A stretch of DNA of 64,000 nt from Gemmatimonadota bacterium (GTDB lineage Bacteria > Gemmatimonadota > Gemmatimonadetes > Gemmatimonadales > GWC2-71-9). The translations under genes were made by a program, and so were the position numbers. Location of the stretch: positions 1 through 64,000 of the forward strand of contig QHUL01000058.1 of the NCBI GenBank assembly GCA_003222115.1, in the 5' to 3' direction. The stretch's first letter is position 1, and each line of letters opens with the position of its first letter. The notes beneath the pieces are model-generated. The model did no database searches. It was not told where the DNA came from and saw nothing but the letters and a program-made list of their open reading frames with translations. Below, piece by piece: positions 26,782 through 37,411 of this stretch.

Positions 26782-28607
26782 TCGACCGTCACGCTTTTCG
26801 CCAGATTGCGGGGGCGGTCCACGTCGCAACCCCGTAACACGGCGATGTGGTAGGCCAGCAGTTGCAGCGGAATGACCGTCAACACCGGCGACAGGAGCGG
26901 TGGACACGCGGGAACCCGCAGCTCGTGGTCGGCCAGGCGACGCAAGTCGCCGTTGCCCTCGGTCGCGATCGCGATGATATGCCCTCCTCGCGCCTTCACC
27001 TCCTGCATGTTGGAGATGGTCTTCGGGTATACCGGGTCCTTGGGCGCGAGGAAGACGACCGGCATGCTCTCGTCGATGAGCGCGATGGGCCCGTGCTTCA
27101 TCTCCGCCGCGGGATAGCCTTCCGCGTGGATGTAGGAGATCTCCTTGAGCTTGAGGGCACCCTCGAGCGCCACGGGGAAGTTCACCCCGCGGCCAAGATA
27201 GAGCGCGTTGCGCGTGTCGGCGTACCGCGTGGCGAGCTCCCGCACTTGGGGCTCGAGCTCGAGGGTGCGGGCCACGAGGTCGGGCAGGGCCCGCAGCTCC
27301 GCGACGAGTCGCTGGCCGTCCTCGACGTCGAGCTGCTCGCGCCGCCGGCCGAGGTGGAGCCCGAGCAACAGCAGCGCCACGACCTGCGACGTGAACGCCT
27401 TGGTGGACGCGACCCCGATCTCCGGGCCCGCGTGGAGATAGATCCCGCCGTCCGCTTGGCGAGCGATCGAGCTGCCCACGACGTTCACGAGCCCGACCAC
27501 CATGGAGCCCGCCGCGCGCGCCGCGCGGATCGCCTCGAGCGTGTCCGCGGTCTCGCCCGACTGCGAGATCGCGATGGTGAGCGTGCCGGCCACCCGCAGC
27601 GGTCGGCGGTAGCGGAACTCTGAGGCATACTCGACCTCGACCGGAATCCCCGTGAGTTCCTCGAGGATCGAGCGGCCGACCAAGCCGGCGTGCCAGGACG
27701 TGCCACATGCAACAATCACGATGCGCCGGATGCGCGCGCACTGGCCGGGCGACAGGTTGAGTCCGTTCAGTCGGGCCGTGCCGTCCACCCCCACGAGCCG
27801 CCCGCGCAGCGTGTGCCTGATCGTTTCGGGCTGCTCGCAAATCTCCTTGAGCATGAAGTGCGCGTGCGACCCGAGCGCCAGGGTGTCGAGATCCCAATCG
27901 AGGTCGTCCACCGAGCGATCCTGAGGGTGCGCGTCGCAATCCAGCACGCGGTAGCCCTCGGGCGTCAACACCGCCACGTCGCCGTCGTCGAGATAGACGA
28001 CCGACCGAGTATGCGCGAGGACGGCGCTCGCGTCGGACGCCACGAGGTACTCGCCGACGCCGACGCCGATCAGGAGCGGCGAGCCGGCGCGCGCCACGAC
28101 GATCTTTTGCGGGTCGGCGTCCGAGATCACGGCGAGACCGTACGTCCCGTCCACGCGCGCCAGCGCAGCGATGACCCGCTCCTCGAGCGTGTCGCCGGGC
28201 GCGGCTTCGATCAAGTGAGCGAGCGTCTCCGTGTCCGTCTCGGTCGCAAAGCGGTGGCCCGCCCGCTCGAGCTGCGCTCGCAGCAGATCGGCGTTCTCGA
28301 TGATGCCGTTGTGCACCAGCGCGAGCGCGCCGGTGCAGTCGGTGTGCGGGTGGGCGTTCCGCTCGGTGGGTGCACCGTGAGTCGCCCAGCGCGTGTGCCC
28401 AATGCCGCAGGTCCCGTGTACCGGGTCCTGCGCGAGCCGGTCTCGAAGGGCCGCGATGCGACCCGCGAGTTTGCGAGTCTCCACGCCCCGGCCGTTCAGC
28501 ACGGCCACGCCGGCCGAGTCATAGCCCCGGTATTCGAGGCGCGTCAGCCCATCCAGCAGCACGGCCACGGCGTCCCTCGGCCCGACGTATCCCACAACGC
28601 CGCACAT
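26778..28607 (-). CDS. glmS: Glutamine-fructose-6-phosphate aminotransferase (isomerising)
   Basis: A 609-residue enzyme of normal length. The N-terminal glutaminase has catalytic Cys2 (MCGVVGYVG), GHTRWATHG and NAHPH. Two SIS isomerase domains follow (CGTSWHAGLVGRS with EYASEFRYR, ISQSGETADT, then LGRGVNFPVALEGALKLKEISYIHAEGYPAAEMKHGPIALID), and the conserved end is PRNLAKSVTVE. It makes glucosamine-6-phosphate for UDP-GlcNAc, which WecB in the same operon uses. The presence of glmS in the polysaccharide operon suggests precursor supply is matched to export. It follows the zinc-ribbon gene after only 3 bases. Confidence 0.95.
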   Translation of the reverse strand: MCGVVGYVGPRDAVAVLLDGLTRLEYRGYDSAGVAVLNGRGVETRKLAGRIAALRDRLAQDPVHGTCGIGHTRWATHGAPTERNAHPHTDCTGALALVHNGIIENADLLRAQLERAGHRFATETDTETLAHLIEAAPGDTLEERVIAALARVDGTYGLAVISDADPQKIVVARAGSPLLIGVGVGEYLVASDASAVLAHTRSVVYLDDGDVAVLTPEGYRVLDCDAHPQDRSVDDLDWDLDTLALGSHAHFMLKEICEQPETIRHTLRGRLVGVDGTARLNGLNLSPGQCARIRRIVIVACGTSWHAGLVGRSILEELTGIPVEVEYASEFRYRRPLRVAGTLTIAISQSGETADTLEAIRAARAAGSMVVGLVNVVGSSIARQADGGIYLHAGPEIGVASTKAFTSQVVALLLLGLHLGRRREQLDVEDGQRLVAELRALPDLVARTLELEPQVRELATRYADTRNALYLGRGVNFPVALEGALKLKEISYIHAEGYPAAEMKHGPIALIDESMPVVFLAPKDPVYPKTISNMQEVKARGGHIIAIATEGNGDLRRLADHELRVPACPPLLSPVLTVIPLQLLAYHIAVLRGCDVDRPRNLAKSVTVE

Positions 28608-28610
28608 CGC

Positions 28611-28847
28611 TCAGGCCCTCTCGGGATGGCGCTCGGCCGATATGCGCTCGAGCAGTGGCTCACTGGTGATCGCGAGGCCGAACCGGGCAAGCTGCGCCAA
28701 GGTGCCGTCGCGCACGCCCCGCAGCACGTCGTCAGGCGTCTGGAGGGCGGCGCCGCACCACTCGCAGGTCGGGGGCGACGACGGTCCGGCGGGTCGCCGC
28801 GGCGTCCCGCCGTTCCAGCCCAGCGCTCGACAGCGCCTGCACAGCAT
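28611..28847 (-). CDS. Small zinc-ribbon protein upstream of glmS
   Basis: A 78-residue protein. Two knuckles, CRRC (residues 3-6) and CEWC about 25 residues later, make a likely zinc ribbon, followed by an acidic/hydrophobic helix (PDDVLRGVRDGTLAQLARFGLAITSEPLLERISAE). The start MLCRRCRALG at 28847 has GGAG ten bases upstream; an alternative ATG at 28862 lacks one. It ends 3 bases before glmS, so they are coupled. I do not recognise a family. A regulatory or metal-sensing role for the glmS operon is possible but unproven. Confidence 0.5.
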   Translation of the reverse strand: MLCRRCRALGWNGGTPRRPAGPSSPPTCEWCGAALQTPDDVLRGVRDGTLAQLARFGLAITSEPLLERISAERHPERA

Positions 28848-29156
28848 GCGCGAGGTCTCCATACCGTGAAACGCCCCAGGCGCCACGCGCTTCAAGTTTG
28901 AGGCCCGGACGCGCGCGAGCCGGGGCCGTGGTGCATAGCGCGCGGGGCGCCAAGGTGTTACGACCCCGTGGCAGGCCCGCGCTGCCGCGCCCCCGGCGGT
29001 GCAACCGTTGCGCGAGCGCGGCACCTCGCCGCGCTTCGGGGCGCGGCACCGCCCCGCCCGCAGGCTCGGCAGGCCGAGCCGCTGCGGCCTCAGGCTTGCA
29101 GGTCAGAAGGCTTGGCGCCCTCCCGACGTCGTTCACGCATCGCCCGGGGGAATCGG
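28848..29156. other. Divergent intergenic region between the glmS operon and the REC-GGDEF-like gene
   Basis: Very GC-rich, with several short palindromic stretches around 28935-29060. On the plus strand it holds the sigma-54-like element at 29085-29100. On the minus strand I see no convincing -24/-12 or -35/-10 pair for the glmS operon; the best, TGGCGCCCCGCGCGCT, has a poor -12 box. Confidence 0.4.
29085..29100 (+). promoter_or_regulatory. Putative sigma-54 promoter of the REC-GGDEF-like gene
   Basis: CGGCCTCAGGCTTGCA has an ideal -12 box (TTGCA) and GGC at -24, correctly spaced. The predicted start point near 29111 leaves about 46 bases before the ATG at 29157. Confidence 0.45.
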
Positions 29157-30113
29157 ATGACCGATCGAATGCCCGCGGCCGGGGTGTCGCTGGCGCTCCT
29201 CGCAGGAGATCGCGACGGAGCTACGCACTGGCTGGAAGGCCTGCTCGAGTCCGGCGGATACGGAGTACTCCGCGAGCGCACGGGCCGCGATGCGCTGCAG
29301 CGGGCGCGCGCCACTCGCCCGGACCTGATCATCGTCGACGCGGAGCTGTCGGACCAAGCGGGGGTCGAGCTGTGTCGCGCCTTGCGCGCGGATCCCCGCG
29401 TCACGACTAGCACGCCCATCTTGCTGGCGGCCGGCGAGCCCTGCACGCGGGAGCGCCGGCTGGCGGCCCTCGCGGCCGGGGCCTGGGAATGCATTGCGCC
29501 GCCGCACGACGCGGACGAGATCCTCCTGAAGGTGCAGGCCTACGTGCGCGCCAAGCTCGACGCCGACCGCGCCCGGGCCGAGGGCCTGCTCGATCCGTTG
29601 AGCGGGCTCTACAATCCGCAGGGGCTGGCGCGGCGCGCGCGCGAGCTCGGATCCCAGGCGTTCCGGGAGCACGGCGCGCTCGCGTGTGTGGCCGTGGCCC
29701 TCGATGTCGAGCAGGGTGACGCCGCCGCGACGGCCGAGGAGACCGACGGGGCCGCCGTGGTCCGTTGCGTGAACGCGCTGAAGTCGACGGCGCGACTGTC
29801 GGACGTCGTCGGCCGGCTCAGCGCCGTGGAGTTCGCCGTGCTCGCGCCGGGCACGGATGCCGGCGGCGCGCGGCGGCTCGCCGAGCGGCTGGCCCAGAGC
29901 ATCCACGCAAGGACGACCCCCCCCGACGCAGCCCGGGCCGCGCCCGGTGTGCGCGTGCGCTGCGGCTATGAGGCGGTGGCCAACATGGGCTACGCGCCGA
30001 TCGAGCCAGTCGAGCTGCTGGTACGCGCGTCGGCGGCGCTCCGCACGGGGAAGGAGGAACCGGGGGGCTGGATCCGGCGGTTTGACTCCGGCGTCAGCGG
30101 TCCGACCCCTTAG
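29157..30113 (+). CDS. Response regulator with degenerate GGDEF domain
   Basis: A 318-residue protein. Residues 10-130 are a receiver with acceptor D61 (RPDLIIVDAELSDQAG), although the acidic pair before it is reduced to AGDRD. Residues 145-305 have a GGDEF fold (DPLSGLYNPQGLARRARE, then CVNALKSTARLSDVVGRLSAVEFAVLAPGTD). The GG(D/E)EF signature is replaced by GRLSAVEF, so diguanylate cyclase activity is unlikely. It may be a c-di-GMP or GTP sensor or a pure scaffold. It is divergent from the glmS operon and convergent with wzc (4-base overlap), so it probably tunes polysaccharide synthesis. Confidence 0.75.
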   Translation: MTDRMPAAGVSLALLAGDRDGATHWLEGLLESGGYGVLRERTGRDALQRARATRPDLIIVDAELSDQAGVELCRALRADPRVTTSTPILLAAGEPCTRERRLAALAAGAWECIAPPHDADEILLKVQAYVRAKLDADRARAEGLLDPLSGLYNPQGLARRARELGSQAFREHGALACVAVALDVEQGDAAATAEETDGAAVVRCVNALKSTARLSDVVGRLSAVEFAVLAPGTDAGGARRLAERLAQSIHARTTPPDAARAAPGVRVRCGYEAVANMGYAPIEPVELLVRASAALRTGKEEPGGWIRRFDSGVSGPTP

Positions 30114-32500
30114 ATGACCAGCGGCTGGCGCTTGTTTCGCCCAGTGTCCTCATCCACGGCTTCGTAGCCTGGGAGGTAGTAGGAATAGTACCGGTAGGCG
30201 GCTCCGGGGGGCACGTCGTTCAGGACAGCACCCAGCACACGGATCGGCAGCCGCCCGAGGACTTCGAGTTTGGCTGCCATCACGTCCCGGTCGCTGCACC
30301 CGGTACGTAACACCAGCAGCAGGTTTCCGGTCAGCGTCCCGAGGATCAGGGGATCGACTCCGCCGCCCAGGGGCGGGGTGTCGATGAGGATGACGTCGTA
30401 GGACGCGCGCCACCCGGTGATCAGCTCTCCCATCGCCTGCGACCCTAGCAACTCTGGAGCGTTGTGAGCCCGCGTGCCGCAGCCGATGAGCGTCAGCGTG
30501 TGGCACCCAGTGGGCTGCAGGATAGCTTCGAGCGGCACCTCTCCGCGCAAATAGTCGGTCAGGCCGGGCCGGCGGCGCGCGCTGAGGCGGCGGTGGAGTA
30601 CGCCGCGCCGGATGTCCCCATCCACGAGCAGCGTGCGGTGCCCGCCTTCGGCAAACGTGTGCGCCAGGTTCGCAGCGAGGAAGGACTTGCCGTCCCCCGG
30701 TCCCGGGCTCGTGATCGCGACGATTAGGGGGCCGGCGGCCCCATAGGCGTGAACCACGTTCAGGCACACGCCCCGCAACGCTTCCACGACCTGGGCGATG
30801 TCCTCAGGCGTCCGTCCCGCTCCATTCCCGTCTCCCCGTCCTGCGAAGTGCGGCAGGGCGCCGAGAATGGCGAGGCCCATCTCGCGCGACACCTGTTCCG
30901 GATAGCGCACCCGCGGGTCCGCGCGATCGACCAGGACCGCGCCCACGATGGCGAGGCCCAGGCTCCCGAGGCATGCGAGCGCAATGAGGCGCGGGGCCGC
31001 GTTCTTGACGGGCCGCTGCGGGACCACCGCGCGGTCGAGGATGCGCACGTCGGGGATGGTGCTCGCCTCCGTGACGCGCGCTTCCTCATAGCGCTGCTGC
31101 AGCGTCGTATACAGGTTCTCCGCTAGGACCACGCCGCGGCGGAGGCGCGCCTCCTCAAGCACGCGGGGTGGGATCTGGCGCAGGTTGCGCGAGTCGGTCT
31201 CGACCCGCCGAGTAAGCTCCCCCTCCCGCGCCGCGAGCTCGCTCGCGAGCCCGCGCGCCAGGGTCGGGATCGTCTGCCCCTCGAGAGTCGCGATCTCCGC
31301 GGTGAGCCGCTGCACGGGCGGATAGGCGTCAGAGTAGCGGTACTTCAGCGTCCGGAGGTCGCCTTGCTTCGCAGTAAGCTCCTTCAGCGCCTGCGAGAGC
31401 TCCGCGCTGCGCTGGACCGAACCGATGGCCCCTAAGGCATCGGCTGAGATCCCGGAGTCCCTCGCCTGTGCGAGCAGTTGCTCGAGCGCCTCGCGGTCGC
31501 GCCGCGCCTGCTCCCGCTCAATCTGGGTGTCGAAGAAGCTCGTGAACACCGGGTCGCGCGCCGCGTCTGCCGACGCGCCACGGTCGGACGGCAGGGTGAT
31601 CGTGCGCACCCGAAAGCCTTCCAGCGCAGCTTCCGCATCCAGCAGGGTTTGCCGGGCGTAGCTCAGCTGCTCGTCGAGGATCTTCGTGAGCTCGGTGAGT
31701 CGTTCGCGCTTGAGCTGTGCCGCGACCGACACATAGCGTTCGACCACGGCGTTGACGATCTCGGTGATCGTCGCGGGAGCGGAACCCCGCAGCTCGAGGC
31801 GCAGGAAGTTCCCATTCAAGTCCAGTTGGACGTCGAGGCTCTCCATCAACCGCCGCGCCGCATCGCGCAGCGTGGCCAATGTAAATTCGACGCGTTGGCC
31901 CGACGTCAGCGTCCCCCGCGCCGGCGCCCACATCAACCCGACCCGAGTACCGATCGAGTCGCCCGGCGTGCCCCGCTCGAGCTCGAGGCCATCGCTCGTC
32001 GTGAGCGTCCACGCCCGCCCCGCCTCGTCCACTGTCAGTCGGTAGGCGCCGGGCCGGTACTGGTTGGTCACGTGAAGCGTCGCGAGCGCCGCGGCGTCCG
32101 CCGGCGATTGCGGCTCGAGAAACAGTCGCTGGTCGCGGACCACCTGGTCGAGCACGACGTATGACTTGAGGAGGTCGACCCACGCTTGGGGGTCGAGCAG
32201 TTGGCCCTGGCGGATGGGCCCGCGATCGGGGCCGCGCCCCTCCGCCGCATCGATCCAGACCGTGGCCTGCGCCGAGTAGATCGGCCTGACGACACGCGTG
32301 GCCGCGACGCCTGCCGCACTCCCAAGCAAGGTGACCAACAGAATCAGCCACTTGAAGCGCAGGACGGCACTGAGCGCACGCCGCCAATCGAGTCCGCTGT
32401 CGTACTCGGGAAAGCCGACTCGTCCGAGTGCCTGCGTCTCTGCCGAGCGCTCGGGGGGCGGTACAGAGGCGAGCGGCGCTGGCAAGTTGTTGGTCGTCAT
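30110..32500 (-). CDS. Wzc-like chain-length determinant with BY-type tyrosine kinase
   Basis: A 796-residue fused protein. Residues 35-110 are the Wzz domain with membrane helix 48-68 (FKWLILLVTLLGSAAGVAA). A long coiled coil spans about 260-500 (AQLKRERLTELTKILDEQLSYARQTLLDAEAALEGF and following). The second helix is near 540 (LIALACLGSLGLAIVGAVLV). The kinase has Walker A (SPGPGDGKS, 598-606), A' (LLVDGDIRR, near 627) and B (VILIDTP, near 703). The C-terminal tyrosine cluster YRYYSYYLPGY (769-779) is the expected autophosphorylation tail. It controls chain length and export with the SLBB protein. The ATG at 32500 is used; the upstream open frame crosses the divergent regulator and is not real. 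Confidence 0.92.
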   Translation of the reverse strand: MTTNNLPAPLASVPPPERSAETQALGRVGFPEYDSGLDWRRALSAVLRFKWLILLVTLLGSAAGVAATRVVRPIYSAQATVWIDAAEGRGPDRGPIRQGQLLDPQAWVDLLKSYVVLDQVVRDQRLFLEPQSPADAAALATLHVTNQYRPGAYRLTVDEAGRAWTLTTSDGLELERGTPGDSIGTRVGLMWAPARGTLTSGQRVEFTLATLRDAARRLMESLDVQLDLNGNFLRLELRGSAPATITEIVNAVVERYVSVAAQLKRERLTELTKILDEQLSYARQTLLDAEAALEGFRVRTITLPSDRGASADAARDPVFTSFFDTQIEREQARRDREALEQLLAQARDSGISADALGAIGSVQRSAELSQALKELTAKQGDLRTLKYRYSDAYPPVQRLTAEIATLEGQTIPTLARGLASELAAREGELTRRVETDSRNLRQIPPRVLEEARLRRGVVLAENLYTTLQQRYEEARVTEASTIPDVRILDRAVVPQRPVKNAAPRLIALACLGSLGLAIVGAVLVDRADPRVRYPEQVSREMGLAILGALPHFAGRGDGNGAGRTPEDIAQVVEALRGVCLNVVHAYGAAGPLIVAITSPGPGDGKSFLAANLAHTFAEGGHRTLLVDGDIRRGVLHRRLSARRRPGLTDYLRGEVPLEAILQPTGCHTLTLIGCGTRAHNAPELLGSQAMGELITGWRASYDVILIDTPPLGGGVDPLILGTLTGNLLLVLRTGCSDRDVMAAKLEVLGRLPIRVLGAVLNDVPPGAAYRYYSYYLPGYEAVDEDTGRNKRQPLVI

Positions 32501-32554
32501 TGGATGCGCTCGTTCCTCCATCGCACGCGTGACAAGGGTGCCCGTCCCCCTCGT

Positions 32555-32570
32555 CGCAATTCCGATACCC
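32555..32570 (-). promoter_or_regulatory. Weak sigma-54-like element upstream of wzc
   Basis: The minus strand reads GGGTATCGGAATTGCG: GG and TTGC are correctly spaced but the -24 box is poor. It would start transcription about 45 bases before the ATG at 32500. Confidence 0.25.
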
Positions 32571-32714
32571 GCGTAGCCCTCCCGTCCCATGCTCCACCGG
32601 CCGCGTGGCACCGCCGACCTGCGGTGCCGCAAATCAGTGCACTGGCGGGAGCTCCCAGGATGCAGGTTGGTGCGGCGCTGACCCCCGCAGTGCTGCTGCG
32701 GGGCTGCGACAGGC

Positions 32715-32730
32715 TGGCCCGAACCCTGCG
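32715..32730 (+). promoter_or_regulatory. Putative sigma-54 promoter of the response-regulator gene
   Basis: TGGCCCGAACCCTGCG matches TGGCACG-N4-TTGCW with two changes in core positions and correct spacing. The predicted start point near 32741 is 24 bases before the ATG. It would make the activator at 32765 self-regulating. Confidence 0.45.
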
Positions 32731-32764
32731 TACAGGGACCGCGAACCGATTCCGGGTGTGCACG

Positions 32765-34381
<1,617 letters not shown>

Positions 34382-34400
34382 GGCAAGGGAGAAGCGACCG

Positions 34401-35186
34401 ATGACCGCGACGGCCGTGGAACGCCAGTGGCAGGCCCCTGAGTCGGCGGCCGAGCCCGAGGACCTGGCGACGAGCCTCACCGGGCCCAACGGGCTCGATC
34501 TCGTCGTCGAGATGGCCCACGATCTGCGGTCCCCGCTGACCTCGATCCTGTTCCTGGCGGAGTCGCTGCGGAGCGGGCCGTGCAGCAGCCCGATCACCGA
34601 CCCCCAGCGTCGCCAGCTCGGGCTCATCTACAGCGCGGCCCTGTGCCTCTGCACGGCGGCGAACGACGTGCTCGAGCTGGCCCGCGGGGGCGATCGGCTC
34701 GCGGACAGGGAGCCGCGCCCGTTCTCGATCGTCGAGGTGTTCAAGTCGGTCCGTGACATGGTGCAGCCGATCGCCGAGGAAAAGGGCCTGCCCCTGCACC
34801 TCAAGCCCGCGCGGCCCGACTGGCGGCTCGGCCACGCCCGCGCACTGAGCCGCGTGCTGCTCAACCTCACCACCAACGCGCTGAAATTCACCGAGCAGGG
34901 ATTCGTCGAGCTCGCGGCGCGGCCCCTCGACGCGGCGCGCGTCGAGTTCTCGATCCGTGACACCGGACCGGGCATCGACCCCGCCGAGCTGCGGGCGCTG
35001 TACCAGCCGTTCCGGAAGCATCAGGCGGAGCTGCGGCACCACTTCTCGAGCTCCGGCCTCGGGCTCGCCATCTGCCGCAAGCTCGTCACGGCGCTGGGTT
35101 CCCAGCTCCGCGTCGAAACCCGGGCCGGCTCGGGCACCCGGTTTTTCTTCGAGCTCGACCTGCCACCGACTGGGGTCGCCGCCTGA
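34401..35186 (+). CDS. Soluble sensor histidine kinase
   Basis: A 261-residue kinase without membrane helix or recognisable sensor domain. H-box EMAHDLRSPLTSILFLAESL with H40; N-box LSRVLLNLTTNALKFT; G1 DTGPGID; G2 GLGLAICRKLV; final GTRFFFELDLP. With so little N-terminal sequence, the signal must come from a partner or through its short N-terminus. It is transcribed after the sigma-54 response regulator and almost certainly phosphorylates it at D93. The sugar transferase gene starts 160 bases later. Confidence 0.9.
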   Translation: MTATAVERQWQAPESAAEPEDLATSLTGPNGLDLVVEMAHDLRSPLTSILFLAESLRSGPCSSPITDPQRRQLGLIYSAALCLCTAANDVLELARGGDRLADREPRPFSIVEVFKSVRDMVQPIAEEKGLPLHLKPARPDWRLGHARALSRVLLNLTTNALKFTEQGFVELAARPLDAARVEFSIRDTGPGIDPAELRALYQPFRKHQAELRHHFSSSGLGLAICRKLVTALGSQLRVETRAGSGTRFFFELDLPPTGVAA

Positions 35187-35346
35187 CACAGGCCGCGTCG
35201 CGGCCGTCCCACAGCCGACGCCGGGTTGCTATGTAGCGCCGCCACCGCACACCAAACCGTAGTGCCGCAACTACCAGAACTGCATACACTTACACCAATA
35301 GCCCCGAGTCGGTTTCCGCGCATGCGGCTTGCCATAGACGCGGGTC

Positions 35347-36057
35347 ATGGCAACGACGCTCGTGCCCCGCTTGGCGGGACGCACCATCACCCTGGCCCAC
35401 TCACTCCGGCCCACCGACCGCGAGCGGCCGGGGCGGCGGCTGCTCAACATCGCCGTCGCCACGGTGGGACTCGTCCTGGCCCTGCCGTTGATGCTTGGCA
35501 TTGCGCTGCTGATCAAGCTCACGTCTCGCGGCCCCGTGCTCTTCAAGCAGACGCGCGTCGGCCTCGACCGGCGTGCGCTGTCGCGCATGGGCGGGAATAC
35601 CCGGCGCCGCATCGATCTCGGCGGCCATCCGTACACGATGTACAAGTTCCGCACGATGTACGTGGACAACCACAGCGCCGATCGCCAGGTGTGGGCGCGG
35701 CCGGACGACGCGCGGGTAACGCCCATGGGGCGCTTGCTGCGCCGCTTCCGGCTCGACGAGCTACCACAACTGTTCAACGTCCTCACGGGCGATATGAACG
35801 TCGTGGGGCCCCGCCCCGAGCAGCCGGCTATCTTCGTTCATCTGCGGGAGCAAATCGAGGGGTACCAGCGCCGCCAGCGCGTGCGGCCCGGCATCACCGG
35901 CTGGGCACAGATCAACCTGTCCTACGACCGCTCGGTGGACGACGTCCGCAGGAAGCTCTCCTTGGACCTCGCGTACATCCGGCGCCAGTCGGCGCTCGAA
36001 GACGTGGCGATCATGCTGCGCACGCCGGCCGTGATGCTCGGCCAGCGGGGCTGGTGA
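35347..36057 (+). CDS. Initiating sugar transferase (monotopic phosphoglycosyl transferase)
   Basis: A 236-residue bacterial sugar transferase. One re-entrant hydrophobic segment (LLNIAVATVGLVLALPLMLGIALLIKL) is followed by the catalytic domain. This has SRGPVLFKQTRVGLD, YTMYKFRTMYVDN, the DE pair in RLDELPQLFNVLTGDMNVVGPRPEQP and RPGITGWAQINLSY. It moves a sugar phosphate from a UDP-sugar to undecaprenyl phosphate and so starts repeat-unit assembly at the inner membrane. It is the short, single-domain form (EpsL/WbaP catalytic part). The 160-bp gap upstream contains a palindrome GGCCGCGTCGCGGCC (35191-35205 region) but no clear promoter. Confidence 0.92.
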   Translation: MATTLVPRLAGRTITLAHSLRPTDRERPGRRLLNIAVATVGLVLALPLMLGIALLIKLTSRGPVLFKQTRVGLDRRALSRMGGNTRRRIDLGGHPYTMYKFRTMYVDNHSADRQVWARPDDARVTPMGRLLRRFRLDELPQLFNVLTGDMNVVGPRPEQPAIFVHLREQIEGYQRRQRVRPGITGWAQINLSYDRSVDDVRRKLSLDLAYIRRQSALEDVAIMLRTPAVMLGQRGW

Positions 36058-36088
36058 GACGACTCAGAAGGCCCGGCCGACCTCTGCT

Positions 36089-37411
36089 TCATCCTACGGA
36101 ATCGAGAAGGGCGAACACGCGATCATACTGCACCTCCAACGCCTGCCGCATAGCCAGCAGTCGTCGCTGGACGGCTTCGGCAGACTGAGCGCCGCAGTCT
36201 TCCAGCGCCACAAAGCGCTGCTGCAGCGCGGGGAGGGTCAGCTGGCCGATGTCGATGGCGTTCTCACCCTGACCGACCTGCCGCATCAGTTCTATCGACT
36301 TGCGCTGGTAGGCGATGCTGAGGACAGGCTTGCGCCGGATCAGGGTGAACAGCGTGCCGTGGTAGCGCGTGGCCACGACAAAGTCCAGGGCATCGATCAC
36401 AGCGACCAGCTCTTCGAACGAGCCGATCCGCCTGGCGATCACTCGCTCCTCGCCCCTGAACGTCGGGCCTCGCCGCATGAAGCTCCGGACCTCGTCGATC
36501 ACCGGGTCATCCGCGAGTAGCTGGGTGGCGAAGAACCGCACGTCGTACCCGCGCTCGACGAGCCAGTCCGCGAAGGACGCGAGCGAGCGGACATAGGGCC
36601 CGTAAACCCGGGGATCATTCTCGGGCCAGTAAGTGTCGTCGAACACGGGCATGGGGTTGATGCCCACGACCCGTCGTCGGGCTGGAGCGGTGGGGCCGGG
36701 CGGGGGGGGTACGTGCAAGCTGAAAACGAGATCGGGAACCATCGGATGCTCCCCCGGCACTCCGAGCCCCACGATGCATTGCCGTGCGTCGTCGTCCCGG
36801 TAGGAACGATAGTGCGCCAGGCGCAGGGTCTGCTTGATGAAGAACTTCCCGAGCGGAGTCTGTAGCGGGCCTGCCCCGAGACTGAGAAATGCGACCTTCG
36901 TGCCGGTTGCGCGCGCCAGCAGCGACCACTTGAACAGCGTGAAGGGAAATCCCCAGGGTCCGCCCCAGTAATCATTCAGCTGTTGCGAGCCGGCGACGAG
37001 CAGCAGGTCTGTGCCCCGAAGATTGCGATACGACCTGGCGAGGAACGCGAGCTCCAGGGGCACGGCCAGCGCCGCCCGTCCCACATGCCGCGCTGCCCGG
37101 ACCAGGACAGGCAGGAGGGGGATGCTCCTGAGCTGTGCCCGGAGCCTGGCCCAGGCGCTTGCCGGGGCCGACCCTTCACCGCTGGGCGGGTCGGCGAGCG
37201 CCGGCGGTGGCGCGGCGGCCCGGCGCCCGTTCGTCCGGCAGATGGGAAACGCCGGGATGCGATGCCGCTGTTCGGTATCTTCCGGGTGCGCCGTGAAGCT
37301 GCACAGCTCCGCGTCGGGGCAGCGGCGGCGCACGTTCTGGAGGACGGCGGCGATCAACGCCTCGTCGCCCAGGTTCTGGTTGCCGACATGACCGAAGACG
37401 CCGATCCTCAT
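36089..37411 (-). CDS. Polysaccharide pyruvyl transferase family protein
   Basis: A 440-residue protein, ATG at 37411 overlapping the methyltransferase stop (ATGA). It begins MRIGVFGHVGNQNLGDEALIAAVLQNVRRRCPDAELCSFTAHP and ends with the family core FVVATRYHGTLFTLIRRKPVLSIAYQRKSIELMRQ, as in WcaK/CsaB. These enzymes add ketal pyruvate from phosphoenolpyruvate to sugars of extracellular polymers, giving negative charge. A proline/alanine-rich insert lies at about residues 60-90. It is the last gene of the operon rfbG, methyltransferase, pyruvyl transferase. Confidence 0.85.
   Translation of the reverse strand: MRIGVFGHVGNQNLGDEALIAAVLQNVRRRCPDAELCSFTAHPEDTEQRHRIPAFPICRTNGRRAAAPPPALADPPSGEGSAPASAWARLRAQLRSIPLLPVLVRAARHVGRAALAVPLELAFLARSYRNLRGTDLLLVAGSQQLNDYWGGPWGFPFTLFKWSLLARATGTKVAFLSLGAGPLQTPLGKFFIKQTLRLAHYRSYRDDDARQCIVGLGVPGEHPMVPDLVFSLHVPPPPGPTAPARRRVVGINPMPVFDDTYWPENDPRVYGPYVRSLASFADWLVERGYDVRFFATQLLADDPVIDEVRSFMRRGPTFRGEERVIARRIGSFEELVAVIDALDFVVATRYHGTLFTLIRRKPVLSIAYQRKSIELMRQVGQGENAIDIGQLTLPALQQRFVALEDCGAQSAEAVQRRLLAMRQALEVQYDRVFALLDSVG

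Noticed and set aside
32616-32632. TGGCACCGCCGACCTGC as a sigma-54 promoter before the response regulator
   Set aside because: GG and GC are 14 bases apart instead of 12. The element at 32715 is correctly spaced.
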